Shown one piece after another: positions 30,238 to 39,550 of a stretch of DNA of 64,000 bases. Position 1 is the first letter of the stretch. Each line of letters starts with the position of its first letter. Under the pieces are notes generated by a model. That model saw only the letters and a program-made list of their open reading frames with translations, was not told the DNA's origin and did not search any database. The DNA is from Methyloligella halotolerans (lineage in GTDB: Bacteria > Pseudomonadota > Alphaproteobacteria > Rhizobiales > Methyloligellaceae), in the NCBI RefSeq assembly GCF_001708935.1, contig NZ_MASI01000001.1, positions 496,001 to 560,000 on the forward strand. Direction: 5' to 3'. The position numbers were made by a program, and so were the translations under genes.

Positions 30238-30578
30238 TGACTAACCCTCCGTCCTGCTCACTCGATCGTTGCCGATCGTTACGCTTTCGAGCGATCCTTC
30301 GCTCTCGACCATTGCTTGCGACCCTAGCCCGCGGCGGGTGCGCTCCGCCAGAGCCCCCGGCAGTCGTCCACAGGCAGTCGGCGCCGCTCTCCCTCGCGCG
30401 GAAAGAGCAATGTACTCTTTTTGTTCTTGTGCGTCCAGAGGCCGTAAACCGTACCGTTGCCCCGCGAGGGTAATATGCCTTATGAAACGCCAGCCCATGC
30501 TCGTCGCTTATGGACTATGGAGGTCCTTGCGTGAGACCTCGAGCCAACGGCACAAGCCGCTCCGAGAAGAGGAAAAGA
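30238..30578. other. Divergent gap between ssb and the MAPEG gene
   Basis: There is no credible gene. Besides the LexA-like site, the first 80 bases contain TCGATCGTTGCCGATCGTTACG and several CGATC words that may reflect promoter-proximal structure. Promoters for ssb and the MAPEG gene must lie here but are not resolved. Confidence 0.4.
30412..30426. promoter_or_regulatory. LexA-like SOS box upstream of ssb
   Basis: GTAC-N7-GTTC differs by one base from the alphaproteobacterial SOS consensus GTTC-N7-GTTC. The spacer is T-rich, as in many real boxes. It lies between divergent ssb and the MAPEG gene. Confidence 0.45.
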
Positions 30579-31196
30579 ATGCAGCGTACTGCGCACCCGA
30601 ACCTGTCTGCCGCCCATCTTAAGAAGCGCAGACGGCAGGACCCGCGAGTCAAATATTTCGGCTTCACGTGGCGGCAATGGGAATTCCTGTTCGTCCTCGT
30701 CGGAAACTGGGTCTTCGCCCTCGCCTTCCTGATCATCTGCAAGCTGGTCTGGGACTGGGAGCCCACCCAATGGCAGACGACCGGCGACAAGATCGGCCTG
30801 GTGATCAAGGATTCGGTGTTCGCGATCCTGCCGGGCGTCATCGGCATCTGCATCGTGGCGGCGCAGCGGCTCAACCCGAACATGTTCGTGGGCCAGATGG
30901 CGAAGCCGAACTCCTCGCTCGACATCAACACGCGGTTCATCCTGAACACGTTCGAGCAGTTCACCGCCTATTTCATCGCCCATGCGGCCCTCGCGATCTA
31001 TTCGCCGGCTTCGGAAGCCCGCACGGTGGTGATCCTGACCGCCCTGTTTGTGCTCGGCCGTATCCTGTTCTGGATCGGCTACCACAAGAACCCGCATCTG
31101 CGGGCCTTCGGCTTCGGGCTCACCTTCTACCCGACCGTGGCCGCGTATTTCTGCCTCATCGTCTACATGACAACGGGCATCCGGGTTCCGCTCTAG
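30579..31196 (+). CDS. MAPEG-family membrane protein
   Basis: The 205-residue protein has a basic N-terminus, then about four or five hydrophobic helices. The MAPEG pattern is seen in NTRFILNTFEQFTAYFIAH and the C-terminal FVLGRILFWIGYHKN. MAPEG proteins include glutathione- and eicosanoid-linked membrane enzymes; bacterial roles are mostly unknown. The ATG at 30579 follows GAAGAGGAA; an earlier in-frame ATG at 30510 is possible. Confidence 0.8.
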   Translation: MQRTAHPNLSAAHLKKRRRQDPRVKYFGFTWRQWEFLFVLVGNWVFALAFLIICKLVWDWEPTQWQTTGDKIGLVIKDSVFAILPGVIGICIVAAQRLNPNMFVGQMAKPNSSLDINTRFILNTFEQFTAYFIAHAALAIYSPASEARTVVILTALFVLGRILFWIGYHKNPHLRAFGFGLTFYPTVAAYFCLIVYMTTGIRVPL

Positions 31197-31220
31197 GGGC
31201 GGAAGACACCGTGAGCCGGT

Positions 31221-31294
31221 CCTGCCGGCGAACGCCGGCATCCAGCCAAACGCGCATAGACCCGCGTCTGGATCCCGGCTTTCGCCGGGATGAC
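31221..31294. repeat. Paired palindromic intergenic repeat, copy 1
   Basis: Two hairpin units in mirrored order: CTGCCGGCGAACGCCGGCAT, then TGGATCCCGGCTTTCGCCGG ending in GATGAC. It lies between the MAPEG and DUF2585 genes, which converge here. The same design recurs at 33604, 40925, 57904, 63110 and 63287, with half copies at 40459 and 48318. Confidence 0.75.
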
Positions 31295-31332
31295 GCCGTG
31301 CTCGGAGCGCCCTAGCGGGCCTGCATCCCACG

Positions 31333-31920
31333 CTACGCGCCGGGCTGGAACGCTCCGGCCTGCCATTCCTTGATCCAGTCGAGGGGCCAAAGGAGCATCA
31401 CCACGTTCAGGGTGAGGTTGTCGCGGATCATCACGCCGGTGAACAGCTCCAGGGCCACCGCGACGGTCACGGTGAGCCAGACAGGCCATTTCGAAGCCAG
31501 CCAAAAGCCGAGCACCATGGCCAGAATGTCCATCACTGAATTGACGACGCTGTCGCCATAGTAATCCAGCGCGATGGTCGCTTCCCGATAGCGCTCGATG
31601 ACCGTATCGGTGTTCTCGGAGATCTCCCAGGCGCACTCCACCAGCAGCGCCAGAATCAGCCGCGCGCCGAAGGAGAGGCGCCGGCCGAACACCAGCCAGA
31701 GCAGCCCGTAGAACACGAAGCCGTGGATCACGTGGGATGGCGTGTACCAATCCGTAAGGTGCTGGGAGTTCTCCGAGCTCACCACCTCGCCATGCCAGAG
31801 CTTCACGTAGCCGCATTTGCAGATGGGCACGCGGCCCATGGAGAGCAGAATGGCGGCGGTCGCTAGCACGATGCCGATGGCGGCGACGAGATAGACTGTC
31901 TGTTGGCGTGTGAGTCGCAT
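31333..31920 (-). CDS. DUF2585 (UPF0314) membrane protein
   Basis: A 195-residue membrane protein with KCGYVKLWHGEVVSSENSQHL, HVIHGFVFYGLLW, LVECAWEISENTDTVIERYR and DYYGDSVVNSVMDILAM, all hallmark stretches of the DUF2585/UPF0314 family. The family is largely restricted to Alphaproteobacteria. The conserved polar residues inside helices hint at an enzymatic or transport role, but the function is unknown. Confidence 0.9.
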   Translation of the reverse strand: MRLTRQQTVYLVAAIGIVLATAAILLSMGRVPICKCGYVKLWHGEVVSSENSQHLTDWYTPSHVIHGFVFYGLLWLVFGRRLSFGARLILALLVECAWEISENTDTVIERYREATIALDYYGDSVVNSVMDILAMVLGFWLASKWPVWLTVTVAVALELFTGVMIRDNLTLNVVMLLWPLDWIKEWQAGAFQPGA

Positions 31921-32027
31921 GGCGTGGGAGTGTGGCTGAACGCTCCACGCCGCGCTACGGCCTTTCGCGCGGGCGTCCTGCCCCCTATCCTCCCTTATCC
32001 ACCACTACCCCGAATCCCGGACCGACC

Positions 32028-33592
32028 ATGAAGCAGACCCAAGCCCTGGCGCTGATGAAGACCGGCATGAGCGTTTTCCTCACCGGGCAGCCGGGGAGCG
32101 GCAAGACCCATACGGTGAACCGCTATATCGCCGCCCTGCGCCAGGCGAAGATCCCGGTGGCCTACACCGCCTCGACGGGGATCGCGGCCACCCACGGCAA
32201 CGGCATCACCATCCATGCCTGGAGCGGCATTGGCGTGAACAGCTCGCTGAGTCGTCGCGACCTGGACCGGATCGCGGCCAATCGCCGGGTGGCGTCGCGG
32301 ATCGAGAAGTCTCGGGTGCTGATCATCGACGAGATTTCGATGCTGCCGGCGTACGCCCTGGACCTGGTGGATGCGGTCTGCCGCCATGTGCGGAAGAACC
32401 CAGCCCCGTTCGGCGGGCTTCAGGTCATTCTCGTGGGCGATTTCTTCCAGCTTCCGCCGGTGGTGCGCCGGGAGGCAAACGACGCCTCCCTGTTTGGCGA
32501 CATGGCGGAGACCGGACCCGTCTTCGCCTATGGCTCCGCCGCCTGGCGGGATCTCAGCCCGACGGTCTGCTATCTCTCAGAGCAGCATCGCCAGAGCGAC
32601 CGCGAATTCCTCGATCTGCTGTCGGCGATCCGCCGCAATGACTGCGCGCAGCCGCATCGCGCGATCCTCGACCGGCGCACCATCGCCCGGGACGAATTCC
32701 CTGCCGATTGCACGCGGCTGTTCACCCACAACGCCGCCGTGGACGAGATCAACGGCCGTGAGCTGCGGAAGCTTCCAGGCGACGCGAAGCGCTTCCCCAT
32801 GCACGCTACGGGACCGGAGGTGTTCGTGAACACCTTGAAGCGCGGCTGCCTGTCGCCGGAGCAGCTGGTGCTGAAGGAAGGCGCGGTGGTGATGTTCACC
32901 AAGAACGATCCCGGCCTGCGTTTCGTGAACGGGACGCTCGGCGAGGTGATCTCCTTCGACGACGAGACCGGCAATCCGATGATCCGCATGCGGTCCGGCA
33001 AGATGATCGTCGCCGAACCGACCAAGTGGAAGATCGACGAGAACGGCAAGGAGCGGGCGTCCATCACCCAGCTGCCGCTCCGGCTCGCCTGGGCCATGAC
33101 CGTGCACAAGAGCCAGGGCATGTCGCTGGATGCCGCGGTGATCGACCTCTCCCGGGCCTCGAATACGGCCAAGGCTACGTGGCCCTCTCCCGACTGCGGG
33201 GTCTCGCCGGGCTTCACCTGCTGGGGCTGAACGCCCGCGCACTGCAGGTTCACCCGGCGGCGGTGGAGCAGGACGAGGCCTTTCAAGCCCTGTCCCAAAC
33301 GGCGCTGCAGGCCGCCCAGGAGGCAGGTTCGGAGGCGATCGCCGCGAAGCAGCGGGACTTCCTGGCCGACGCCCTGGAGGCGGCGGAGGCCGCCCAGTCC
33401 GCTGCCTCGCCCCAGGTCGCGGCTGCCCGGGCCGACGGTCATAAGAAGGCTTATGCGCCGTGGAGCGAGGACGAGGAGCAGGCCCTTATCCGACGTCACG
33501 AGGCCGGCGAGACCGTGGCCGCCATCGCCGCCGCCCATGGCCGGAAACCCGGCGCCATCCGGTCGCGTTTAAAGAAGCTGGAGCTGATTTAG
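32028..33592 (+). pseudogene. PIF1-like AAA helicase, one-base frameshift
   Basis: The protein has Walker A GQPGSGKTHTVNRY, TASTGIAATHGNGITIHAWSG, the DEIS Walker B in VLIIDEISMLP, ILVGDFFQLPPV, and the late helicase motif MTVHKSQGMSLDAAVIDL. At 33159-33160 the frame breaks after LSRA. One frame over, the expected EYGQGYVALSRLRGLAGLHL continues to a stop at 33592, through a C-terminal Myb-like tail (YAPWSEDEEQALIRRHEAG, AIRSRLKKLELI). Adding one T restores about 521 residues. Without it the protein stops at 33230. Confidence 0.85.
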
Positions 33593-33603
33593 GACGTTCT
33601 GGT

Positions 33604-33692
33604 GTCATGCCCGGCCTTGTGCGGGGATTCATGAACCGTACCCGATCTTTGATTCTGTGGTCATGGATCACCGGGACAAGCCCGGTGATGAC
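33604..33692. repeat. Paired palindromic intergenic repeat, copy 2
   Basis: The two hairpin arms begin GTCATGCCCGGCCTTGTGC and CATGGATCACCGGGACAAGC. The second unit (33662-33692) is identical over 31 bases to 63348-63378. It lies between the helicase and uvrA. Confidence 0.8.
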
Positions 33693-33765
33693 GCCGAGTA
33701 AGGAGCAGCCGTCCATCAAGCCATCGCACCCCTCTTGTTCCTTTGGATAGACGCGCTTATCCCTT

Positions 33766-36705
33766 GTGAAAGCCTTGTGGCCCCCCGACATTGGTGCTCA
33801 TGACATCCAAGACCCTTTCCGTGCGCGCGCGCGGGAACACAACCTGAAAAACGTGACCCTGGAGCTGCCGCGGGAAGGCCTCGTGGTGATGACCGGCCTG
33901 TCCGGCTCCGGCAAGTCGTCCCTCGCCTTCGATACGATCTATGCCGAAGGACAGCGGCGCTACGTGGAGTCTCTCTCGGCTTATGCGCGCCAGTTCCTGG
34001 ACATGATGCAGAAGCCGGATGTGGACTCCATCGAGGGGCTGTCGCCGGCGATCTCCATCGAGCAGAAGACCACCTCGAAGAACCCGCGCTCCACGGTCGG
34101 CACGGTCACCGAGATCTACGACTATATGCGGCTGCTGTTCGCGCGGGTGGGCGTGCCCTATTCGCCGGCCACGGGGCTGCCCATCGAGAGCCAGACCGTC
34201 AGCCAGATGGTGGACAAGGTGCTGGAGCTCGAGGAAGGCACGCGGCTCTATCTGCTGGCACCGATCGTGCGCGGCCGCAAGGGCGAGTACAAGAAGGAGC
34301 TGGCGGAGCTCCTGAAGAAGGGCTTCCAGCGGGTGAAGATCGACGGCGAATTCCACGAGATCGCCGATGCCCCTGCCCTGGACAAGAAGTTCAAGCACGA
34401 CATCGACGTGGTGGTGGATCGCATCGTGGTGCGCGACGACATGGCGACCCGGCTGGCGGACTCCTTCGAGACGGCGCTGGCCTTGTCGGACGGGATCGCC
34501 GTGGGCGAGTTCGCCGACCGCAAGGACGAGAAAGGCGAGCCCGAGCGGCTGATCTTCTCCTCCCGCTTCGCCTGCCCAGTCTCCGGCTTCACCATCGAAG
34601 AGATCGAGCCGCGGCTGTTCTCCTTCAACAACCCGTTCGGCGCCTGCCCGGCCTGCGACGGGCTCGGCACGGAACTCACCTTCGAGGCGGACCTCGTCGT
34701 GCCCGACGAAAGCCTGAGCCTCGACCGCGGCGCCATCACCGCCTGGGCGCGCACCGGCGCCTCCTCCCCCTATTACCAGCAGACGCTGGAGGCCATCGCC
34801 AAGCACTACAAGCAGCGCATGACGACGCCCTGGAAGGATCTGCCGGAGGAGTTCCGCGCCGTGCTGCTGTTCGGCTCCGGCGACGAGGAGATCACCTTCA
34901 CCTATGACGACGGGGTGCGGCGCTATTCGACCAGCAAGCCGTTCGAGGGCGTCATCACCAATATCGACCGGCGCTGGCGCGAGACGGAGAGCAACTGGGT
35001 GCGCGACGAGCTCTCCCGCTACCAGTCGAGCCAGCCCTGCCAGGTCTGCAACGGCTACCGGCTCAAGCCTCAGGCGCTCGCGGTCAAGATCGCCGGCATG
35101 CATATCGGCGAGGTCTCGGACATGTCGATCCGCCAGGCGAACAAATGGTTCGACCAGGTGGGCGACACCCTGACGCCTCAGAAGAAGGAGATCGCCAGCC
35201 GCATCCTGAAGGAGATCCGCGAGCGGCTGCGCTTCCTGAACGATGTCGGCCTCGACTATCTCACCCTGTCGCGCGGCTCGGGCACATTATCGGGCGGCGA
35301 AAGCCAGCGCATTCGCCTCGCCTCCCAGATCGGCTCCGGCCTCACCGGCGTTCTCTACGTGCTGGACGAGCCGTCCATCGGCCTGCATCAGCGGGACAAC
35401 GCGCGCCTCCTGGAGACCCTGAAGGCCTTACGCGATCTCGGCAACTCGGTGATCGTGGTGGAGCATGACGAGGACGCGATCCTCGAGGCCGACTATGTGG
35501 TGGATATGGGCCCCGGCGCTGGCATCCATGGCGGCCAGGTGGTCTCGGAAGGCACGCCGGCCGAGATCATGGCCGACCCGAACAGCCTCACCGGTCAGTA
35601 CCTCACCGGCATGAAGCAGATCCCCCTGCCGAAGAAGCGGCGGGAGCCCGGCCGGAAGAAGGTCTCGGTCAAGGGTGCGCGGGAGAACAACCTCAAGAAC
35701 GTTTCCGCCGACATTCCCCTCGGCCTCTTCACCTGCGTCACCGGCGTCTCGGGCGGCGGCAAGTCCACCTTCCTGATCGAGACCCTCTACCGCGCCGTGG
35801 CCCGCAAGCTCACCGGCGCGCGCGAGATCCCCGGCGCCCATGACAAGATCGAAGGGCTGGAGCATCTCGACAAGGTCATCGATATCGACCAGAGCCCGAT
35901 CGGCCGCACGCCGCGCTCCAACCCGGCGACCTACACCGGCGCCTTCACGCCGATCCGCGAATGGTTCTCCGAGCTGCCCGAAGCCAAGGCGCGCGGCTAC
36001 AAGCCCGGGCGCTTCTCCTTCAACGTGAAGGGCGGGCGCTGCGAGGCCTGCCAGGGCGACGGGCTGATCAAGATCGAGATGCACTTCTTGCCTGACGTCT
36101 TCGTCACCTGCGATGTCTGCAAGGGCAAGCGCTATAACCGCGAGACGCTGGACATCAAGTTCAAGGGCAAGTCCATCGCCGACGTGCTCGACATGACGGT
36201 GGAGGAAGCCGCCGACTTCTTCAAGGCGGTGCCGGTGATAAGGGACAAGCTGGAGACCCTGAAGCGGGTCGGCCTCGGCTATATCCATGTGGGCCAGCAG
36301 GCGACGACGCTTTCTGGCGGCGAGGCCCAGCGCATCAAGCTCTCGCGCGAGCTCTCCAAGCGCGCCACGGGCCGCACCCTCTATATCCTCGACGAGCCGA
36401 CCACGGGCCTGCATTTCCACGACGTGGCGAAGCTCCTGGAGGTGCTGCACGAGCTGGTGAACCAGGGGAACACCGTCGTCGTCATCGAGCATAATCTGGA
36501 GGTGATCAAGACCGCCGACTGGATCCTAGACCTCGGCCCGGAAGGCGGCGACGGCGGCGGCCGCATCGTGGCCGAAGGCACGCCGGAGCAAGTCGCCAAG
36601 GTCCCGGAGAGCTATACGGGGCAGTATCTGAAGGAGCTGCTCGGCCGGCGGAAGAAGACCGGGAGTGCCGCGGCGAAGGCGGGTGCGGCTGAGGCGGCGG
36701 AGTGA
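33766..36705 (+). CDS. uvrA: Excinuclease ABC subunit A (5' end frameshifted)
   Basis: The 979-residue readable frame is a full UvrA: two ABC ATPase heads ([19 protein letters not shown] and [13 protein letters not shown]), signature motifs [16 protein letters not shown] and [16 protein letters not shown], and zinc-finger cysteines including CPACDGLG and CEACQGDG. It scans DNA damage with UvrB. The first about 22 residues of this frame are not UvrA-like. The expected opening MTSKTLSVR starts at an ATG at 33800 in another frame and rejoins at REHNLKNV if one G is restored near 33825-33830. The true start is thus probably 33800. Confidence 0.95.
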   Translation: MKALWPPDIGAHDIQDPFRARAREHNLKNVTLELPREGLVVMTGLSGSGKSSLAFDTIYAEGQRRYVESLSAYARQFLDMMQKPDVDSIEGLSPAISIEQKTTSKNPRSTVGTVTEIYDYMRLLFARVGVPYSPATGLPIESQTVSQMVDKVLELEEGTRLYLLAPIVRGRKGEYKKELAELLKKGFQRVKIDGEFHEIADAPALDKKFKHDIDVVVDRIVVRDDMATRLADSFETALALSDGIAVGEFADRKDEKGEPERLIFSSRFACPVSGFTIEEIEPRLFSFNNPFGACPACDGLGTELTFEADLVVPDESLSLDRGAITAWARTGASSPYYQQTLEAIAKHYKQRMTTPWKDLPEEFRAVLLFGSGDEEITFTYDDGVRRYSTSKPFEGVITNIDRRWRETESNWVRDELSRYQSSQPCQVCNGYRLKPQALAVKIAGMHIGEVSDMSIRQANKWFDQVGDTLTPQKKEIASRILKEIRERLRFLNDVGLDYLTLSRGSGTLSGGESQRIRLASQIGSGLTGVLYVLDEPSIGLHQRDNARLLETLKALRDLGNSVIVVEHDEDAILEADYVVDMGPGAGIHGGQVVSEGTPAEIMADPNSLTGQYLTGMKQIPLPKKRREPGRKKVSVKGARENNLKNVSADIPLGLFTCVTGVSGGGKSTFLIETLYRAVARKLTGAREIPGAHDKIEGLEHLDKVIDIDQSPIGRTPRSNPATYTGAFTPIREWFSELPEAKARGYKPGRFSFNVKGGRCEACQGDGLIKIEMHFLPDVFVTCDVCKGKRYNRETLDIKFKGKSIADVLDMTVEEAADFFKAVPVIRDKLETLKRVGLGYIHVGQQATTLSGGEAQRIKLSRELSKRATGRTLYILDEPTTGLHFHDVAKLLEVLHELVNQGNTVVVIEHNLEVIKTADWILDLGPEGGDGGGRIVAEGTPEQVAKVPESYTGQYLKELLGRRKKTGSAAAKAGAAEAAE

Positions 36706-36776
36706 TCCTTTCATCGGGATGGATTTACACGCGGTGTTTGATACTATGAATTTTGCTCGGATAAATTGAACGGTAG

Positions 36777-36794
36777 AATCGGTTTGAGCCGATT
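36777..36794. promoter_or_regulatory. Inverted repeat upstream of the CBASS operon
   Basis: AATCGG and CCGATT arms with a six-base spacer lie 38 bp before the first small gene of the island. The position fits an operator. Confidence 0.35.
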
Positions 36795-36831
36795 GAACTA
36801 CAGCCTACGGACCCAGACAGTGGGAGGGACA

Positions 36832-37080
36832 ATGAACCTGTACAGGTTGGGCTGTTGGCGCCCGAATGACGCTTTGGAGAGCGAGCCGCGCGTAGCGCTG
36901 GTGGCTGCGGCTTCCGCGAGCGATGCTGTTGAAGTTTGCCACAAGAGCTTGGGCTTGGAAGTCTACGCGAAAATTGAGGTCTTGGACGCTATGGAATCTA
37001 ACGACGATTCCGGGGCCGTTCCCTCAGGACCTGCTCGGGTGATCGGCTTCGAGGGAGATCGAGCCGGCACCTGGAAATAA
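36832..37080 (+). CDS. Small ORF leading the CBASS operon, family unknown
   Basis: An 82-residue protein starting MNLYRLGCWRPNDALESE, with VALVAAASASDAVEVCHKSL and a C-terminal RVIGFEGDRAG. There is no signal peptide or membrane segment. The ATG at 36832 has GGGAGGG about six bases upstream; a longer in-frame start at 36766 has no such site. It ends 6 bp before the patatin gene, so the two are probably co-transcribed. I do not recognise the family; a modulator or accessory role in the defence locus is a guess. Confidence 0.55.
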   Translation: MNLYRLGCWRPNDALESEPRVALVAAASASDAVEVCHKSLGLEVYAKIEVLDAMESNDDSGAVPSGPARVIGFEGDRAGTWK

Positions 37081-37086
37081 GCGGAT

Positions 37087-38025
37087 ATGTCTGATCCGTC
37101 TTCCAACACACTTTGCCGCGTACTCAGCCTCGATGGCGGCGGAGCCAAGGGCTTCTACACTCTTGGGGCGTTGAAAGAGATCGAAGCCCTAGCGGACACA
37201 GGATTGTATGAGAAGTTCGATTTGGTATTTGGCACGTCAACGGGCGCAATCATCGCGAGTATGGTGGCGTTAGGCTATTCGGTCGATGAAGTGCTTTGTT
37301 ACTACCGTGAACACGTCGTCGAGGTCATGGGAAGATGGCTGCCTTTTCGAAAGTCTGCTGCACTCCAAGAACTTTCGGAACGGATCTATGGCGACCGGAG
37401 GTTTGATTCCTTCAAGACTGACGTGGGCATTGTCTGCACGCGCTGGGACTTCGAGCGCCCAATGATCTTCAAGACGAGTTCCAAGCAAGCATACGCTGGA
37501 GCGGGGACATTCGTACCCGGTTTTGGATGCACCATCGGCGATGCCGTTGTCGCTTCATGTTCAGCTTATCCCTTCTTTACCAGAAAGGTGGTGACGACTA
37601 GTCGAGGAGAAAGAATAGAACTCGCCGACGGGGGCTACTGCGCGAATAACCCCGCTCTATACGCCATCTCCGATGCCACTGAGTCGCTGGGTGCAGCGCG
37701 TCACGAAGTACGCGTCGTGAGTATCGGGGTCGGTGAATATCCGGCACCAAGGAAGAGTTGGCTCAGCGTAATGCGTTGGATTGGCTACCTCCCGTCGGTC
37801 CGACTCCTACAAAAGTCACTAGAGATAAATACGCAGTCGATGGATCAACTCCGTAGGGTGCTTTTTCTAGAAGTGCCAACCATCCGCATCAATAACCGCT
37901 ATACACAGCCAGAATTGGCGACAGATATTTTCGAAGCCGACCTATCTAAGTTAGATCTTCTCTGGCAACGAGGCAGAGACTCCGCACGTGAAGTTGAATC
38001 CGAACTGAAGAATTTTTTGGGCTAG
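37087..38025 (+). CDS. capV: CapV-type patatin-like phospholipase (CBASS effector)
   Basis: A 312-residue patatin-like enzyme: oxyanion-hole motif DGGGAKG (residues 16-22), nucleophile Ser51 in GTSTG, and catalytic Asp181 in DGG. No membrane segments are seen. In CBASS, CapV phospholipases are switched on by a cyclic nucleotide and degrade the inner membrane, killing the infected cell. It lies 10 bp before a CD-NTase gene in the same operon, the usual CapV/CD-NTase pairing. Local GC is visibly below that of uvrA, which suggests horizontal gain. Confidence 0.88.
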   Translation: MSDPSSNTLCRVLSLDGGGAKGFYTLGALKEIEALADTGLYEKFDLVFGTSTGAIIASMVALGYSVDEVLCYYREHVVEVMGRWLPFRKSAALQELSERIYGDRRFDSFKTDVGIVCTRWDFERPMIFKTSSKQAYAGAGTFVPGFGCTIGDAVVASCSAYPFFTRKVVTTSRGERIELADGGYCANNPALYAISDATESLGAARHEVRVVSIGVGEYPAPRKSWLSVMRWIGYLPSVRLLQKSLEINTQSMDQLRRVLFLEVPTIRINNRYTQPELATDIFEADLSKLDLLWQRGRDSAREVESELKNFLG

Positions 38026-38035
38026 GAGAGCTGCC

Positions 38036-38917
38036 ATGGCAATCGCCGAGGCACGATTGGAGAGGTGGTCAAAGCAAGGTAAGACCGGACAGTTTACTGA
38101 TACTTACAAGTCCTTTCGCACCCACTTAATGGATAAATCAGCGATATATCCTGTGACTGATTGCGAGGTGTTTTTGCAAGGCTCGTATGCGAATAGCACT
38201 AATGTATGGGCGGATAGCGACGTCGATATCGTGCTCAAACATAACGGAGCCTTTTATTTCGATATAAGCGGCTTACCACAACAAGAGAAACAGGCCTTCA
38301 ACGTGCGCTTCTCGTCGAACGCAAGTTACGGCTACTTCGACTTCAAGGCCGACGCGGAAAAATGGGTCAACCAGCTCTTTAGTGGAGTGCGCCTAGGTAA
38401 CAAGGCGGTTTCCATCTTAGGCAACAATAGCCGGAGAGATGTTGACGTGCTTATAGCGCAGCAATTTCGCCACTACTACTCCACCACGCTCGGTAACTAC
38501 AGTTTTCACGAAGGCCTCGCCTTTTATGCGAACGGTCGACGGATTGTGAACTTCCCTAAGCAGCACATTGAGAACTGCACGGCCAAGCACCAAGCCACTA
38601 ACCAAAATTTCAAACGCATTGTTCGTGTATACAAGAATTTGCGCAACGAGATGATTGAAACGGGTTTTCTGGCGAAAGGCATTGCTCCATCATATTTTCT
38701 CGAGGGAATGCTCTACAATGTCCCTAATGAGATATTTTCCGGTACATACACTGATATGTTGGTGAATTGCTTCAATTGGCTAGTGCAGGCTGATAGAACC
38801 AAGTTGACCTGTGCGAACGAATTGCACTGGCTTGTAAGAGACGGCTCCCCGACATCATGGCCAATTGCGAACTTTACCGCATTTTTTGGTGCAGCTAGAC
38901 AATTCTGGGAAAATTAG
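38036..38917 (+). CDS. CD-NTase (cGAS/DncV-like nucleotidyltransferase) of CBASS
   Basis: A 293-residue nucleotidyltransferase: GS motif at residues 49-50 (LQGSYANST), two metal Asp at 62 and 64 (DSDVDIV), and the third acid near Asp137 (RRDVDVLI). The C-terminal helical half includes PKQHIENCTAKHQATN and FKRIVRVYKNLRN. Such enzymes sense phage infection and make cyclic di- or trinucleotides that activate an effector. No E1/E2, JAB, HORMA or TRIP13 gene lies nearby, so this resembles the minimal (type I) layout. The clade and product cannot be set by eye. Confidence 0.88.
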   Translation: MAIAEARLERWSKQGKTGQFTDTYKSFRTHLMDKSAIYPVTDCEVFLQGSYANSTNVWADSDVDIVLKHNGAFYFDISGLPQQEKQAFNVRFSSNASYGYFDFKADAEKWVNQLFSGVRLGNKAVSILGNNSRRDVDVLIAQQFRHYYSTTLGNYSFHEGLAFYANGRRIVNFPKQHIENCTAKHQATNQNFKRIVRVYKNLRNEMIETGFLAKGIAPSYFLEGMLYNVPNEIFSGTYTDMLVNCFNWLVQADRTKLTCANELHWLVRDGSPTSWPIANFTAFFGAARQFWEN

Positions 38918-38935
38918 GGTTTAAATAAAGTATTT

Positions 38936-39541
38936 TTATTGCCATATACACCACCAAGGATTTGGTTCTTGGCGCTTTAGTCGAAGCGTCCCATTGTTAC
39001 TATTTTCGGCGAAGTAACTCCCCTGTAACTTTGGGGAGGCTCCAGCCTCTACGAGCATAATCGCAAGACCCCGATATCGACTTCCGGCGTTAAGGACGCC
39101 CTCTTTCCGTTCGTTCGAATACACGTAATAGAGGTGGTCTTGATTCAATCCCGCGTCGCGTCGCGCTTGAACAGCCAACGTCCGAGATGTGGATTCTTTA
39201 CTATCTAGGATGAGTTCAATTTTTAGGAGAGTGTGCCGAATTCGAAGTGTTACCTGCGTTCGACCTTTTCCCCGCTGCCCATCGTAGTAGAGAGTGCCGT
39301 TCCACCGTCCTCCCAAGTAGGGAAAAATTGCTCGTTGAACGAAAGGCAGCCATCTCCAAGCGGCAAATGCGATCGCTGTGATAATTAGCGCTGCGGAGGA
39401 CGCGACTCGTACGATCAAAAGTGTGTCTGCCAGCAGGCCTTTGCTCCCGACCATGCCGGCATAAGTTGCAAGCACAACCCAAAGTCCTGCCAATATCAGA
39501 AGAACTGTTACAATGATTTTGACCGGTAAAAGATTGAGCAT
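38936..39541 (-). CDS. cap15: Cap15-like two-TM beta-rich CBASS effector (S-2TM-beta)
   Basis: A 201-residue protein with two N-terminal membrane helices (about residues 8-30 and 42-65) and then a beta-rich domain beginning YLGGRWNGTLYYDGQ. It has short alternating strands (TQVTLRIRHTLLKIEL, DHLYYVYSNE) and a late LQGSYFAENSNNGTLRLKRQ. This is the S-2TM-beta / Cap15 layout, in which a cyclic nucleotide triggers oligomerisation and membrane disruption. It converges with the CD-NTase gene, 18 bp apart, so it is not in the same transcript. Its start lies nine bases from that of the divergent DAC-like ORF. Confidence 0.8.
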   Translation of the reverse strand: MLNLLPVKIIVTVLLILAGLWVVLATYAGMVGSKGLLADTLLIVRVASSAALIITAIAFAAWRWLPFVQRAIFPYLGGRWNGTLYYDGQRGKGRTQVTLRIRHTLLKIELILDSKESTSRTLAVQARRDAGLNQDHLYYVYSNERKEGVLNAGSRYRGLAIMLVEAGASPKLQGSYFAENSNNGTLRLKRQEPNPWWCIWQ

Positions 39542-39550
39542 GGGGGTGAC

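Noticed and set aside
33604..33692. Possible CRISPR-like repeats
   Set aside because: The repeats are mirrored palindrome pairs at scattered intergenic sites, without regular spacers or cas genes.
33729..33743. Possible LexA box upstream of uvrA
   Set aside because: Only one half (GTTC) fits; the other half has two mismatches.
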